Positions 8,053 to 16,262 of a DNA stretch of 64,000 nt are shown here, in pieces. Made by a program: the position numbers and the translations under genes. Position 1 is the first letter of the stretch. The number at the start of each line of letters is the position of its first letter. The notes under the pieces are model-generated. The model ran no database searches. It saw only the letters and a list, made by a program, of their open reading frames with translations, and was not told the origin of the DNA. The stretch comes from Mycolicibacterium poriferae (lineage in GTDB: Bacteria > Actinomycetota > Actinomycetes > Mycobacteriales > Mycobacteriaceae). The stretch spans positions 5,648,831 through 5,712,830 of the forward strand of contig NZ_AP022570.1 in the NCBI RefSeq assembly GCF_010728325.1, read 5' to 3'.

Positions 8053-9201
8053 ATGGCTACCGAAGTGTCCCCGAAACTGCCCGTCACTGTGCTCTCCGGA
8101 TTCCTGGGCACCGGCAAGACGACCCTGCTCAACCACATCCTGGCCAACCGCGAAGGCCGCCGTGTAGCCGTCATCGTCAACGACATGAGCGAGGTCAACA
8201 TCGACGCCGCCTTGGTGGCCGGACAGGGCCACCTCGATCGCACCGAGGAGAAACTGGTCGAGCTCACCAACGGGTGCATCTGCTGCACGCTGCGCGAGGA
8301 CCTGATCGAAGCCGTCGGCGCGCTGGCGCGCCAGGGCAAGTTCGACCAGCTGGTCATCGAGTCCACCGGGATCTCCGAACCGATGCCGGTGGCCGCGACG
8401 TTCAGCTGGGAGTTCGAGGACGGCTTCAGCCTCGGCCAGCTGGCCAAGCTCGACACCTTGGTGACCGTCGTCGACGCCTCGACGTTCCTCACCGAGATCG
8501 CCCGGGGCGAGGCACTGGCTGATCGTCAGATGACCGCCGGGGAAGGCGACGCCCGCAGTGTCGCCGACCTCCTCGTCGACCAGGTGGAGTTCGCCGACGT
8601 CATCCTGCTGAACAAGACCGACCTCGTGACCCCGGCCACGCTGGCGACCGTCGAAACGCTGGTGCGACGGTTGAATCCGACGGCCAAACTGATCCACACC
8701 GACCACGGCGTCGTCGATCTGTCCGAGGTGCTCGACACCGGGCTGTTCGACCCGATCCTGGCCGCGGAGGCTCCCGGCTGGGATGAAGAGATCGCTGACG
8801 GTCACACCCCGGAGACCGAGGAGTACGGCATCAGCTCCATGACGTTCCGGGCGGACCGGCCGTTCCACCCGAATCGCCTCGCCCGGGCGCTGGGCCAGAT
8901 GACCCGCATCCTGCGCAGCAAGGGGTTCTGCTGGATCGCCAGCAGGCCGAACATCGCGGCCATCTGGTCGCAGGCTGGCCCCAATCTCGTGATCGAGCCC
9001 GCCCAGTACTGGTCGAGCACCGAGATCGCGCCGGGGCAGGAGATCGTGTTCATCGGGGTCAAGCTGGACCGGGATCGGGTGCAGGAGTTGCTCACCGGGG
9101 CCCTGCTGACCGACATGGAACTGTCAGCCGGAGAAGAGGCCTGGGTCAGCTTCGACGATCCGTTGCCGGCATGGGGTGTGACACACAGTCACTCACACTG
9201 A
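8053..9201 (+). CDS. CobW/COG0523 family GTPase, putative zinc metallochaperone
   Basis: 382 residues. Walker A is GFLGTGKTT (residues 16-24), the metal-binding CxCC motif is NGCICCTL (Cys 76, 78, 79), the G-domain guanine motif is NKTD, and a CobW C-terminal domain ([13 protein letters not shown]) follows. The protein ends in THSHSH, a likely metal-binding tail. Family members deliver zinc to client proteins by GTP hydrolysis. Its ATG lies just after a Zur box. It differs from the Mrf paralogue at 23622 in keeping an intact P-loop, so it is expected to be an active GTPase. Confidence 0.88.
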   Translation: MATEVSPKLPVTVLSGFLGTGKTTLLNHILANREGRRVAVIVNDMSEVNIDAALVAGQGHLDRTEEKLVELTNGCICCTLREDLIEAVGALARQGKFDQLVIESTGISEPMPVAATFSWEFEDGFSLGQLAKLDTLVTVVDASTFLTEIARGEALADRQMTAGEGDARSVADLLVDQVEFADVILLNKTDLVTPATLATVETLVRRLNPTAKLIHTDHGVVDLSEVLDTGLFDPILAAEAPGWDEEIADGHTPETEEYGISSMTFRADRPFHPNRLARALGQMTRILRSKGFCWIASRPNIAAIWSQAGPNLVIEPAQYWSSTEIAPGQEIVFIGVKLDRDRVQELLTGALLTDMELSAGEEAWVSFDDPLPAWGVTHSHSH

Positions 9202-9699
9202 CAGGCCACCGAGGGCCGAGCCGTCGCCGAGACGATCGGCGCTGATCACACTCAGTGAGCCGTCGGTCTCGAGCACCACCGCAGCGATGTCGGCCAGGCT
9301 CCCCGCACCGCTCGCCCGCACGGCCTGGCGGATCTCATCGGCACTGATGCGCTGCTCTCGCAGCCTCTCGCCGAGAATGACGCCCTCGTGCAGCAGCAGG
9401 GTCGGCCGGGCGGTGATCACCGCCCGGCCCAGGCGCAGACGCGACGAGATCATGGCCGCGACGAACTGCAGTACCGCCAGCAGGATCAGAGCCGTGACAC
9501 CCTCGGCGTAGGACACGTCCGAGCTGAGCAGAATGGTGGCCAGCGTCGAACCGAACGCCACGGTGACGACCAGATCGAAGGCGTTGAGCTTGGCCAGAGT
9601 CCGTTTGCCCGAGATCCGCAACAGGGCGACCAGTCCGACGTAGGCGGCGGTGCCGACGATCAGCACCCGAACGATGTCAGACCAGTCGTCGAACCACAT
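9193..9699 (-). CDS. DUF421 (YetF-like) membrane protein
   Basis: 168 residues. Three N-terminal hydrophobic helices include the DUF421 hallmark [30 protein letters not shown], followed by a small cytoplasmic alpha/beta domain ([22 protein letters not shown], then [33 protein letters not shown]). Function is unknown. It is convergent with the CobW-like gene and overlaps its 3' end by nine bases; no Zur box serves it. Confidence 0.8.
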   Translation of the reverse strand: MWFDDWSDIVRVLIVGTAAYVGLVALLRISGKRTLAKLNAFDLVVTVAFGSTLATILLSSDVSYAEGVTALILLAVLQFVAAMISSRLRLGRAVITARPTLLLHEGVILGERLREQRISADEIRQAVRASGAGSLADIAAVVLETDGSLSVISADRLGDGSALGGLSV

Positions 9700-9746
9700 G
9701 GTGCCAGCGGTTACCCAGCGGGCACCGGGTCAAACGGTGAACCTGG

Positions 9747-10604
9747 TCAGAGACCGAGCTTGAGCGAGGCTCCGGCGTCGACGAACAGCTGCTGGCCGGT
9801 CACGTACCGGGATTCGTCGGAGGCGAGGTAGACCACGGCGTGGGAGATGTCCGATGCGTCGATGTAGGGCACGGGCATGGCCTGCATGAACGGGAAGGTG
9901 AGTTCGGCGTCTTCGCGGGTCGGCTCCGGCAGGTCGGGACGGAACGTCTTGTACATCGCCGAGTTGTGCAGCATGTCGGTGTCGACGTTGGTGGGGTGCA
10001 CAGCGTTGATCCGGATCCGACTCGGCCCCAGCGTGAGTGCCAGCGACTTCGTGTAATCGCGAATCATCTTCTTCGCCAGCCCGTATCCGTCGCCGCCGGC
10101 TCCCTGCATGCCGCCCTGTCCGTTGATGCCGGTCTGCGGGACCAGTCCCGCCACCGATCCGGTCACGACGATCGCACCGCCCGGCTTCAGGTGCGGCAGT
10201 GCTACGTGTACCGAGTTCACCACACCGACGAAATCGACATCGAACGCATCGACGAAGCCCTGGACGGGAATGTCGTTGCCCAGCGGGCAGATACCCGCGT
10301 TGGCGACCACCACATCCAGGCCGCCCAGGTCGGCGACCGCGTCGTCGAGCACCCCCTTCAGACCCACCCGGTCACGGACGTCGACCTGGGCGGCAATCAC
10401 GCGCCGGCCGGACTTCTCGACGAGCCTGGCGGTCTCATCGAGATCGGCGGCCGTCGCCAGCGGGTAGGAGTTCGTGTCGATGTCCTCGCCGATGTCGACG
10501 ATGACGAGATCGGCCCCCTCGTCGGCCAAATGGACAGCATGGCTGCGGCCCTGGCCGCGCCCAGCCCCGGTGACGAAAGCGACCTTGCCAGTCATTCGAC
10601 CCAC
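9747..10604 (-). CDS. Mycofactocin-type SDR oxidoreductase
   Basis: 285 residues. The glycine motif is TGAGRGQGRSHAVHLA, followed by NAGI, a serine in GSVAG, and the catalytic pair YGLAK. The GQGRSHA motif and the insertion between NAD-binding elements are typical of the mycofactocin-coupled SDR subfamily, which uses non-exchangeable NAD. AGGAGG at 10616-10611 is best spaced for GTG 10604 (six bases); ATG 10595 is the alternative. The Zur box at 10624 lies just upstream, so this redox enzyme is probably induced on zinc starvation. Substrate unknown. Confidence 0.82.
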   Translation of the reverse strand: MGRMTGKVAFVTGAGRGQGRSHAVHLADEGADLVIVDIGEDIDTNSYPLATAADLDETARLVEKSGRRVIAAQVDVRDRVGLKGVLDDAVADLGGLDVVVANAGICPLGNDIPVQGFVDAFDVDFVGVVNSVHVALPHLKPGGAIVVTGSVAGLVPQTGINGQGGMQGAGGDGYGLAKKMIRDYTKSLALTLGPSRIRINAVHPTNVDTDMLHNSAMYKTFRPDLPEPTREDAELTFPFMQAMPVPYIDASDISHAVVYLASDESRYVTGQQLFVDAGASLKLGL

Positions 10605-10623
10605 GGACATCCTCCTCATTTAT

Positions 10624-10638
10624 TGAAAACGATTTTCG
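10624..10638. promoter_or_regulatory. Zur-type operator between the SDR gene and the Cys-rich gene
   Basis: TGAAAAC-G-ATTTTCG with flanking TTAT and ACAA. It fits the same 7-1-7 pattern as the other four sites. It lies 20 bases upstream of the SDR start and about 95 bases upstream of the divergent Cys-rich gene. Confidence 0.8.
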
Positions 10639-10684
10639 ACAACGACCATGCCGCACTGTAGCGTGAAGTGAGCACTGTTGGAAA

Positions 10685-10700
10685 CCGTTACCAATAACGG
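10685..10700. promoter_or_regulatory. Inverted repeat upstream of the Cys-rich gene
   Basis: CCGTTA-CCAA-TAACGG, perfect six-base arms. It shares the AACCGTT element with the inverted repeat at 7971, so the two could bind one factor; this is weak evidence. Confidence 0.3.
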
Positions 10701-10731
10701 CCTGCTGCGGAGGCTACCGAGGAGACAACCG

Positions 10732-11136
10732 TTGGACGCGAGGCGACGACACACCGACAACCCGTTCACCGTGGCCGTCTGCACGGCCTGCGGCACCGAC
10801 GTCACGGCGATGGTGATGCCGAAGCTGCGGCAGGTGGTGCGCAACTGCCCGCACGGAGTGTTGGTCGTGACCAATTGCTTGCTGGGCACCTTCGCCTGCG
10901 GCGGGAAGACCTCGGCAGGGCCGGGCAATTCGGGTCGGGAGGTGATGCTGGTGCTGCAGCCCTGCACGAGGGACCGGGCCCCCGTGTCGTCCATGCAGTG
11001 GATCGGTCCGGTGCGTGACGAAGTCGATGCCGACGCGGTGTGCCAATGGATCGCTTCCGGCGAGTGGGATCCGGGCGATCTCCCGACGAACCTGCGCGCC
11101 GAATTGCACATGGCCAGACTGAGCCGATCGAACTGA
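10732..11136 (+). CDS. Cys-rich protein of unknown function, probably zinc-responsive
   Basis: 134 residues from TTG 10732, preceded by GAGGAG at a seven-base spacing; TTG 10678 is an upstream alternative. Cysteines occur as CTAC, RNC, TNC, FAC, QPC and VC, spread over the first 100 residues, suggesting a metal or Fe-S site. Conserved-looking blocks are CPHGVLVVTNCLLGTFACGG, LQPCTRDRAPVSSMQWIGPV and WIASGEWD. I do not recognise the family; a thioredoxin-fold ferredoxin is one possibility. It is divergent from the SDR gene with the Zur box between them. Its last codons lie in an 18-bp tandem repeat. Confidence 0.6.
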   Translation: MDARRRHTDNPFTVAVCTACGTDVTAMVMPKLRQVVRNCPHGVLVVTNCLLGTFACGGKTSAGPGNSGREVMLVLQPCTRDRAPVSSMQWIGPVRDEVDADAVCQWIASGEWDPGDLPTNLRAELHMARLSRSN

Positions 11137-11180
11137 GTGAGCCGATCGAACTGACTGAGCCGATCGAACTGAGTGAGCCG
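11120..11180. repeat. 18-bp tandem repeat (3.4 copies) at the 3' end of the Cys-rich gene
   Basis: Units TGAGCCGATCGAACTGAG at 11120, 11138 and 11156, then a partial copy. The first unit contains the gene's stop codon. Read in another plus-strand frame the repeat encodes a six-residue pattern (EPIELS/T), as expected for a unit divisible by three. Confidence 0.85.
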
Positions 11181-11213
11181 CCTCAGCCCGTAGGGGCTGT
11201 ACGCGTTGAGGAG

Positions 11214-12062
11214 TCAGTCTCCCGTGGCCACCGGCCGGTCCGGCTCGGCGCACCACTGCGACCACGATCCCGGAAACAGCTGGGCCTCCAAACCGATCAT
11301 CTGCAACGCCGCGATCAACACCGCGGCCGTGACACCTGAGCCGCAGTACGCGCCCGCGCCGGTGCTGGCGTCGACACCGCGGTCGGTGAAGAACCCCTGC
11401 AACTCGTCATCGGTGCGGAACGTGCCGTCGACTGACAGCACCGACGTGCTCGGAGTGCTGCGGGCGCCGGGTATGTGGCCGGCGACAGGGTCGACGGGTT
11501 CGCGTTCTCCGCGGAACCGCTCCGGAGCGCGCGCATCGAGCAGTGGGCCAGCCAGTTCCGCTGTCCGGTCGGCGGTCAGAGTCGGCAGCTCACCCTGGTA
11601 CAGGTCGCGATACGTGATCGTCACATCACCGAGACCGACTGTGGTGAAGCCTGTTTCGAGTTCGCCACCGGAGTCCACCCAGGCGGAGAGGCCGCCATCG
11701 AGAATGCGGACGTCCTTGACACCTGCCGTGGTCAGCAGCCACCAGGCCCGAGCCGACCCGGCGCGGTTCCAGTCGTCATAGACCACGGTGGGAACGCCGG
11801 CACGCATCCCCCACCGGCGGGCGGCCTCCTCCAGAGCAGGCCCGGACGGCAGCGGATGGCGGCCTCGACCTGACACCGCGTGATCGGTCAGCTCGTCCTC
11901 GAGCGAGACGTACACGGCGCCGGGAACATGACCGGCGGAGAACGCCTCGCGCCCGTCGGGCTGTGTCAGTTCCCAACGGACGTCGAGGACGTTCACCGGT
12001 CGGCCGGCGACGAGGTGGCGCGCCAGTTCTGACGCCGTGATGAGGATGTCAGCTCGGGGCAC
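11214..12062 (-). CDS. Sulfurtransferase with tandem rhodanese domains (SseA-like)
   Basis: 282 residues with two rhodanese domains: residues 1-130 (VNVLDVRWELTQPDGREAFSAGHVPGAVYV) and 150-282, which carries the active-site loop CGSGVTAA. This loop form suggests thiosulfate or 3-mercaptopyruvate sulfurtransferase activity. The gene begins 24 bases after aztD ends, in the same direction, so it looks like the last gene of the aztB-aztC-aztD operon and thus under the Zur site at 16264. A role in repairing Fe-S or thiol sites during zinc shortage is inference. Confidence 0.82.
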   Translation of the reverse strand: MPRADILITASELARHLVAGRPVNVLDVRWELTQPDGREAFSAGHVPGAVYVSLEDELTDHAVSGRGRHPLPSGPALEEAARRWGMRAGVPTVVYDDWNRAGSARAWWLLTTAGVKDVRILDGGLSAWVDSGGELETGFTTVGLGDVTITYRDLYQGELPTLTADRTAELAGPLLDARAPERFRGEREPVDPVAGHIPGARSTPSTSVLSVDGTFRTDDELQGFFTDRGVDASTGAGAYCGSGVTAAVLIAALQMIGLEAQLFPGSWSQWCAEPDRPVATGD

Positions 12063-12086
12063 ACCACCATCGTCGCACCGACTCGC

Positions 12087-13295
12087 CTAGTGGTGGTGAT
12101 GCCCGACGGCCCCGCTCAGCTCGTTGGGGGCCTGCTCCAACGTCGTGGATGCCGACACTGTGCCGGACTGCAGGTCGACGAGATGGATCTGCCGAGTGGC
12201 AGGGTCCGACACGTAGACGGCATCTTCACGGGTGAACACAGCCGGGCCGCCGGCCTGCCAGTCGTCGGGTTCGGTCCACGATTCCATGATGTCGATCGCC
12301 CGGATCTGATCGCCGGTCACCTGGTCGTACACATAGAGCTTGCCGTCGGTGCCCAGGATCAGGGCTTCGCCTTGGGGTCCGCGACCCAGCGAACGGAACC
12401 AATAGCTGACCGACTCGGGCAGCTGGACAATCTGCATCTGATCGGTCGTGGTGTCGATCAGCGTGAACTGGTTCGGCCGCTCGAGCTCGGCATCGGGATC
12501 GACTTTCATGTCGCCCAGCACGACCGGCGAGTCGTCATGTCCACGGAGGTTGCCCGACCGACCGTACGGGGTGGGGCTGGGGATCTTGGTGAACGCGCCG
12601 TCGGCGTAGGTCAGCACACCGTTCTCGCAACCGAGTACGACCACCTCATCGGCGGCCACCGCCTCGCCGTGGATACCGGGGCACTCTTCGCTGCGGGCGA
12701 TCTCGCGGTCACCCTGCTTGGCCACCGCGCCGGAACGGCTATCCGGGTTGCCGAGGCTGTGCACCAGTGTCCCGTCCGACAGAATCACCGCGACGCCGTG
12801 GTGGGGCTCTGGCGTGGAGAAGGTGCGGCCTTCCGGAAGTCCGCCCTCTTCGAGCGCGTGCGGATCGAATGCGGTGATCTCACCCGAACCGTCGGCGAAC
12901 AACACGGTGTTCTCGCCATGCACGACGACGTGGCCCGGGTCGGAGGCGGCGAAGGTGTCGTCGGTCATTTCGCCGCCCGCCGCATCGAGAATTCGGAAGC
13001 CCTCGTCTGTGGTCACGAGCACGTGCGCCTCGTCACCGGCCGGATTGACCCGCAGGAATCCGTCGAGCGGGATGTCCTGGGCGACCTCGAGGGTCTCACC
13101 GTCAAGGACGTAGAGACCTCCGTCGTACGTCGCCACCAATGGCTCGGCGACCGGTTCGGAAGGCGCCTCCGATGCCGGTGCCGACTCCGCGCTCTGAGTG
13201 CTCTCGGCGCTGTCGGTTCCAGACGAGCACGCCACCAAGGTTGCCGCCGCGCACGACAGTGCTCCGGCGCGGTACAACCACCGCGTATCGAACAT
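12087..13295 (-). CDS. aztD: AztD-like zinc metallochaperone, beta-propeller lipoprotein
   Basis: 402 residues with a lipoprotein signal ending in LVACSSG (Cys 23), a Ser/Glu/Pro linker, then a seven-bladed-propeller-like region of repeated strands (YDGGLYVLDGETLEV, EGFRILDAAGGEM, NGVLTYADGAF, DGKLYVYDQVTGDQI). His/Asp/Cys positions include PEPHHGVAV, ECPGIHG and a C-terminal GHHHH. AztD proteins hand zinc to the AztC binding protein, which is encoded immediately upstream. AztD in other bacteria is periplasmic; this one appears lipid-anchored. Confidence 0.82.
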   Translation of the reverse strand: MFDTRWLYRAGALSCAAATLVACSSGTDSAESTQSAESAPASEAPSEPVAEPLVATYDGGLYVLDGETLEVAQDIPLDGFLRVNPAGDEAHVLVTTDEGFRILDAAGGEMTDDTFAASDPGHVVVHGENTVLFADGSGEITAFDPHALEEGGLPEGRTFSTPEPHHGVAVILSDGTLVHSLGNPDSRSGAVAKQGDREIARSEECPGIHGEAVAADEVVVLGCENGVLTYADGAFTKIPSPTPYGRSGNLRGHDDSPVVLGDMKVDPDAELERPNQFTLIDTTTDQMQIVQLPESVSYWFRSLGRGPQGEALILGTDGKLYVYDQVTGDQIRAIDIMESWTEPDDWQAGGPAVFTREDAVYVSDPATRQIHLVDLQSGTVSASTTLEQAPNELSGAVGHHHH

Positions 13296-13330
13296 ATCTG
13301 CTCCCTTCCGAGCTGATGGGTGGGCTGCGG

Positions 13331-14257
13331 CTATCGCAGGCCGTTGACGATGGAGTCGGTGTTGGAGCGCATCATGTCGAGATATGTCGATCCTGGAGTC
13401 CCTGGGGGACTGAGTGATTCGCTGTACAGCGGCACGATCTGGACGTCGATGTCGGCCTGCTCGGACAGCACGCGGGCCAACTTCTCAGGCTGCGAGGAAT
13501 CGACGAAGATGGCCGGAACCCTGGCCGTTTCGATGGCCGCGACCAGCGATTCGAGATCCGACGGGCTCGGGGCGGCCAGCGTCGTGCCGCTGGGGACGAT
13601 CGCACCGATCACGGTGAAACCGAACCGCTGGGCCAGATAACCGAGCACGTGGTGGTTGGTGACCAGCTTGCGGCGCTGGGGCGCGATGGAATCGAAGTCG
13701 GCGGCCATCGATGTGTCGAGCTCTTGTAGCTGCCGACGGTAGACCTGAGCGTTGTGCTCGACCGCCACGGTGTCGATTCCGTTGACCTCGTTGATGATTG
13801 CCCGCTCGATAACGTCGACCGCGGTGATCATGCGCTGCGGATCAGTCCAGAAGTGCGGATCGGGCGCACCCGCGGAATCCCCTTCGGTGTACCGGATCGG
13901 ATCGATGCGCTCCCCCACCGCGAGCGTCGGGACCCCGCTTTCCGCAGCGCTTTCGACATTGCGGGTCACGTTCTCCTCCAGCCCGAGACCGTTGTAGACG
14001 ATCAGATCGGCGGTGTTCATCGCCTCGGCTTCCTGCGCGGAGACACCGAAAGAGTGCGGGTCGGCATTCGGTTTCATGAGCACCCGGACCTCGGCGGCGT
14101 CACCGACCACGTTGCGCACCACGTCACCGAGGATGTTGGTGGTGACGACGATCTCGCTGCGGCCTGAGTCCGCTCCGCCACCACCGCACGCCGTGACCGT
14201 CGCGACGAGGGCAGCAACCAACCATGACAGGGTCCAGCGCAGACAGTTCCGCCTCAC
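13331..14257 (-). CDS. aztC: Zinc ABC transporter substrate-binding lipoprotein (AztC type)
   Basis: 308 residues from GTG 14257, whose GTGA overlaps the stop of the upstream permease-fusion gene. The signal peptide ends at VTACGGG (Cys 24). Metal ligands of the cluster A-I fold are visible in PNADPHSFG, DPHFWTDP, TNHHVLGYLAQRFG and IFVDSSQPE. It lacks the long His-rich loop seen in ZnuA at 6943, which is the AztC pattern, where a separate chaperone (AztD) replaces the loop. It probably works with AztA and AztB. Confidence 0.86.
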   Translation of the reverse strand: MRRNCLRWTLSWLVAALVATVTACGGGGADSGRSEIVVTTNILGDVVRNVVGDAAEVRVLMKPNADPHSFGVSAQEAEAMNTADLIVYNGLGLEENVTRNVESAAESGVPTLAVGERIDPIRYTEGDSAGAPDPHFWTDPQRMITAVDVIERAIINEVNGIDTVAVEHNAQVYRRQLQELDTSMAADFDSIAPQRRKLVTNHHVLGYLAQRFGFTVIGAIVPSGTTLAAPSPSDLESLVAAIETARVPAIFVDSSQPEKLARVLSEQADIDVQIVPLYSESLSPPGTPGSTYLDMMRSNTDSIVNGLR

Positions 14258-16251
14258 CGCCCAGCCTCGACCATCAGACCGGGAACGACGTCGGTGTGAA
14301 GCGTGCGGGCGATCCTGATCCCGTCGGCGTAGTCGATTTCATAGATCTCCCGGGCGCCGGCGTTGTTGACATAAGCACGGTCGGAGTCGATGTCGATCAC
14401 CGGCTGTGGGCCTTGCTCGGGCACACCACCGGGGAACAGGGGCACCCGCGCGGTCTCCGTACGTTCGTTGACGTCGAAAGAACTCAGACTCCCATCGCGG
14501 TGCAGCACGAGCACTGAGCCATCACCCGCGGTGTTCGCGGCCACCGCGTCGGGCACCGCAATGGTCGTCCACCTGCGCTGCCGGCTGTCGAGAACCCAGA
14601 CGGTGCCCGGTGACAACCCGGCGAACACATCGGCGCGATCACGGTGATCCATCTGCTGTGGCCGTTGCGCCGGCGCATCAGGTGGGAACGGCATGGCGGT
14701 GACTGTCAGGTCACCCTCCCCGCCGGTGACCCGGACTGCGCCTGCCTCACAACCGAATACCACCGCGCGCCGCGACGCCTTCGACCATGTCGGGTTGACA
14801 CACTCGCCGACCAGGTCGTTCGCACCGGTGTCGTCGATGACCTGCATGCGACCCGTGCCCGTGACGGTGACGACACGGCTGCCGTAGGGCACCGCCGCAG
14901 TGACGTCCTTTCCAAGGGAAAGCCCTGCGGGCTCGACGGTGCGTTCACCGAGCTTCTCGTAGTCCAGGACCGCGACAGGCCCTTCCGCCGACTCGACAGC
15001 GACGAGTGAATTACTTGCGACTGCTGAGAAAACCGGGATGTCGAGCGTGCCCACCAGCGCCGGTTCAGTTGCAAAATAGTGGTAGTGATCGCCGTGGTCG
15101 AAAGTCCATGCGCCGGCGTCCACAATGGTCGCGCCGTCTCCGGTCTGCAGGTAGACGTACCGTCCATCCCCGTCGACCGCGGTGATCGCGCCGAAGGATC
15201 CGACGGCGCTCTCGGTCTCCTCGACAGCGTCGTACACCGCGGTGTCACCACTGGTCGGGTCCACGATGACGAGTTTCGTCAACGGGCCGTCGAGTTCCCG
15301 CGCGCCCTCGACGGCCACCTCGTCCTCTCCGGCCGCCGTCGACTGCGACGTCTCCGACGGCGCGGGACCTCCGCCCGAGCATCCGGCGACCAGGCATGCG
15401 GAGACCGCCACCACCGACGCACGCCGCCAATGCGAACGCAGCTGAGACAGCAACGTCGAGACAAAGAACATCAACACCGCAACTCCGGCGATCGTCGCAC
15501 CGCCGGCGGTCTGGGCGTACCACGAGACAACCAGGCCCAGATACACCGCGGCCGAGCCGATCAGTGCGGCGAGCGCCATGACTGCGGGTATGGACCTCGC
15601 CCAAGCCAGCGCGGTCGCCGGTGGTGCTACCAGCAGGCCCAACACCAACAAGGTGCCGACCACGTGGAAGGAGGCCACCATGGCCACCGCCATCAACACG
15701 GTGAGCGCGGGGATCGCGACCTGCGGCCTCAGTCCGAGCGTGGCCGCCTTGCGAGGGTCGAATGTGACAGCCACGAACGCACGGTGCCCGATCACGACAG
15801 CGATGAACGTCAACGCCAGCGCCACCGCCAGGACGACCAGGTCGCTTGTGCGGACGGCGAACACGTCTCCGAACAGAAAGCCGGTGAGATCGACGGCGAA
15901 ACTCTGCGATCGCGAGACGATGATGACGCCCAGCGCGAGCGTGCCCACCAGCAGAAGACCGATGCTGGCGTCCGACGCGAGTTTCGACGACCGACCGATC
16001 AGCGCGACACCGAGCGCCATGGCCAGTGCGGCCAGGAGGCCACCGACCATCAGGCTGCCGCCCAGCAAAGCGGCGACCGCCACACCGGGCAGCATGCCGT
16101 GTGTCATCGCGTCACCGAGAAAAACACTGTGGCGCAGCAGGACCCAGCACCCCACCACGGCGCACAGGCACGCTGCGATCATCCCGGCGACAAGAGCCCG
16201 AACGACGACGTCCGCTTCGAACGGCTCCAACAACAACTGCATGGCGTACAC
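14254..16251 (-). CDS. aztB: AztB-type zinc permease fused to a C-terminal beta-propeller domain
   Basis: 665 residues, more than twice the length of a normal ABC-3 permease. Residues 1-280 are the permease (LRHSVFLGDAMTHGMLPGVAV, SFHVVGTLLVLGLLVAPPATA, about eight helices). A further hydrophobic stretch ends in a lipobox-like VAGCSGGG near residue 291. The rest, to 665, is a propeller resembling AztD (VVDAG.. DHGDHYHYFATEP, VFGCEAGAVRV, GDGSVLVLHRDGSLSSFDV). The frame is continuous with no sign of an error, so this is a genuine fusion. ATG 16242 is an alternative start. The Zur box is 13 bases upstream. Confidence 0.85.
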   Translation of the reverse strand: MYAMQLLLEPFEADVVVRALVAGMIAACLCAVVGCWVLLRHSVFLGDAMTHGMLPGVAVAALLGGSLMVGGLLAALAMALGVALIGRSSKLASDASIGLLLVGTLALGVIIVSRSQSFAVDLTGFLFGDVFAVRTSDLVVLAVALALTFIAVVIGHRAFVAVTFDPRKAATLGLRPQVAIPALTVLMAVAMVASFHVVGTLLVLGLLVAPPATALAWARSIPAVMALAALIGSAAVYLGLVVSWYAQTAGGATIAGVAVLMFFVSTLLSQLRSHWRRASVVAVSACLVAGCSGGGPAPSETSQSTAAGEDEVAVEGARELDGPLTKLVIVDPTSGDTAVYDAVEETESAVGSFGAITAVDGDGRYVYLQTGDGATIVDAGAWTFDHGDHYHYFATEPALVGTLDIPVFSAVASNSLVAVESAEGPVAVLDYEKLGERTVEPAGLSLGKDVTAAVPYGSRVVTVTGTGRMQVIDDTGANDLVGECVNPTWSKASRRAVVFGCEAGAVRVTGGEGDLTVTAMPFPPDAPAQRPQQMDHRDRADVFAGLSPGTVWVLDSRQRRWTTIAVPDAVAANTAGDGSVLVLHRDGSLSSFDVNERTETARVPLFPGGVPEQGPQPVIDIDSDRAYVNNAGAREIYEIDYADGIRIARTLHTDVVPGLMVEAGR

Positions 16252-16262
16252 TTCTAGCAGTA

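Noticed and set aside
15079..16257. 392-codon plus-strand frame over aztB
   Set aside because: Antisense of the permease-propeller gene, highly repetitive in Arg/Gln/His; no family resemblance.
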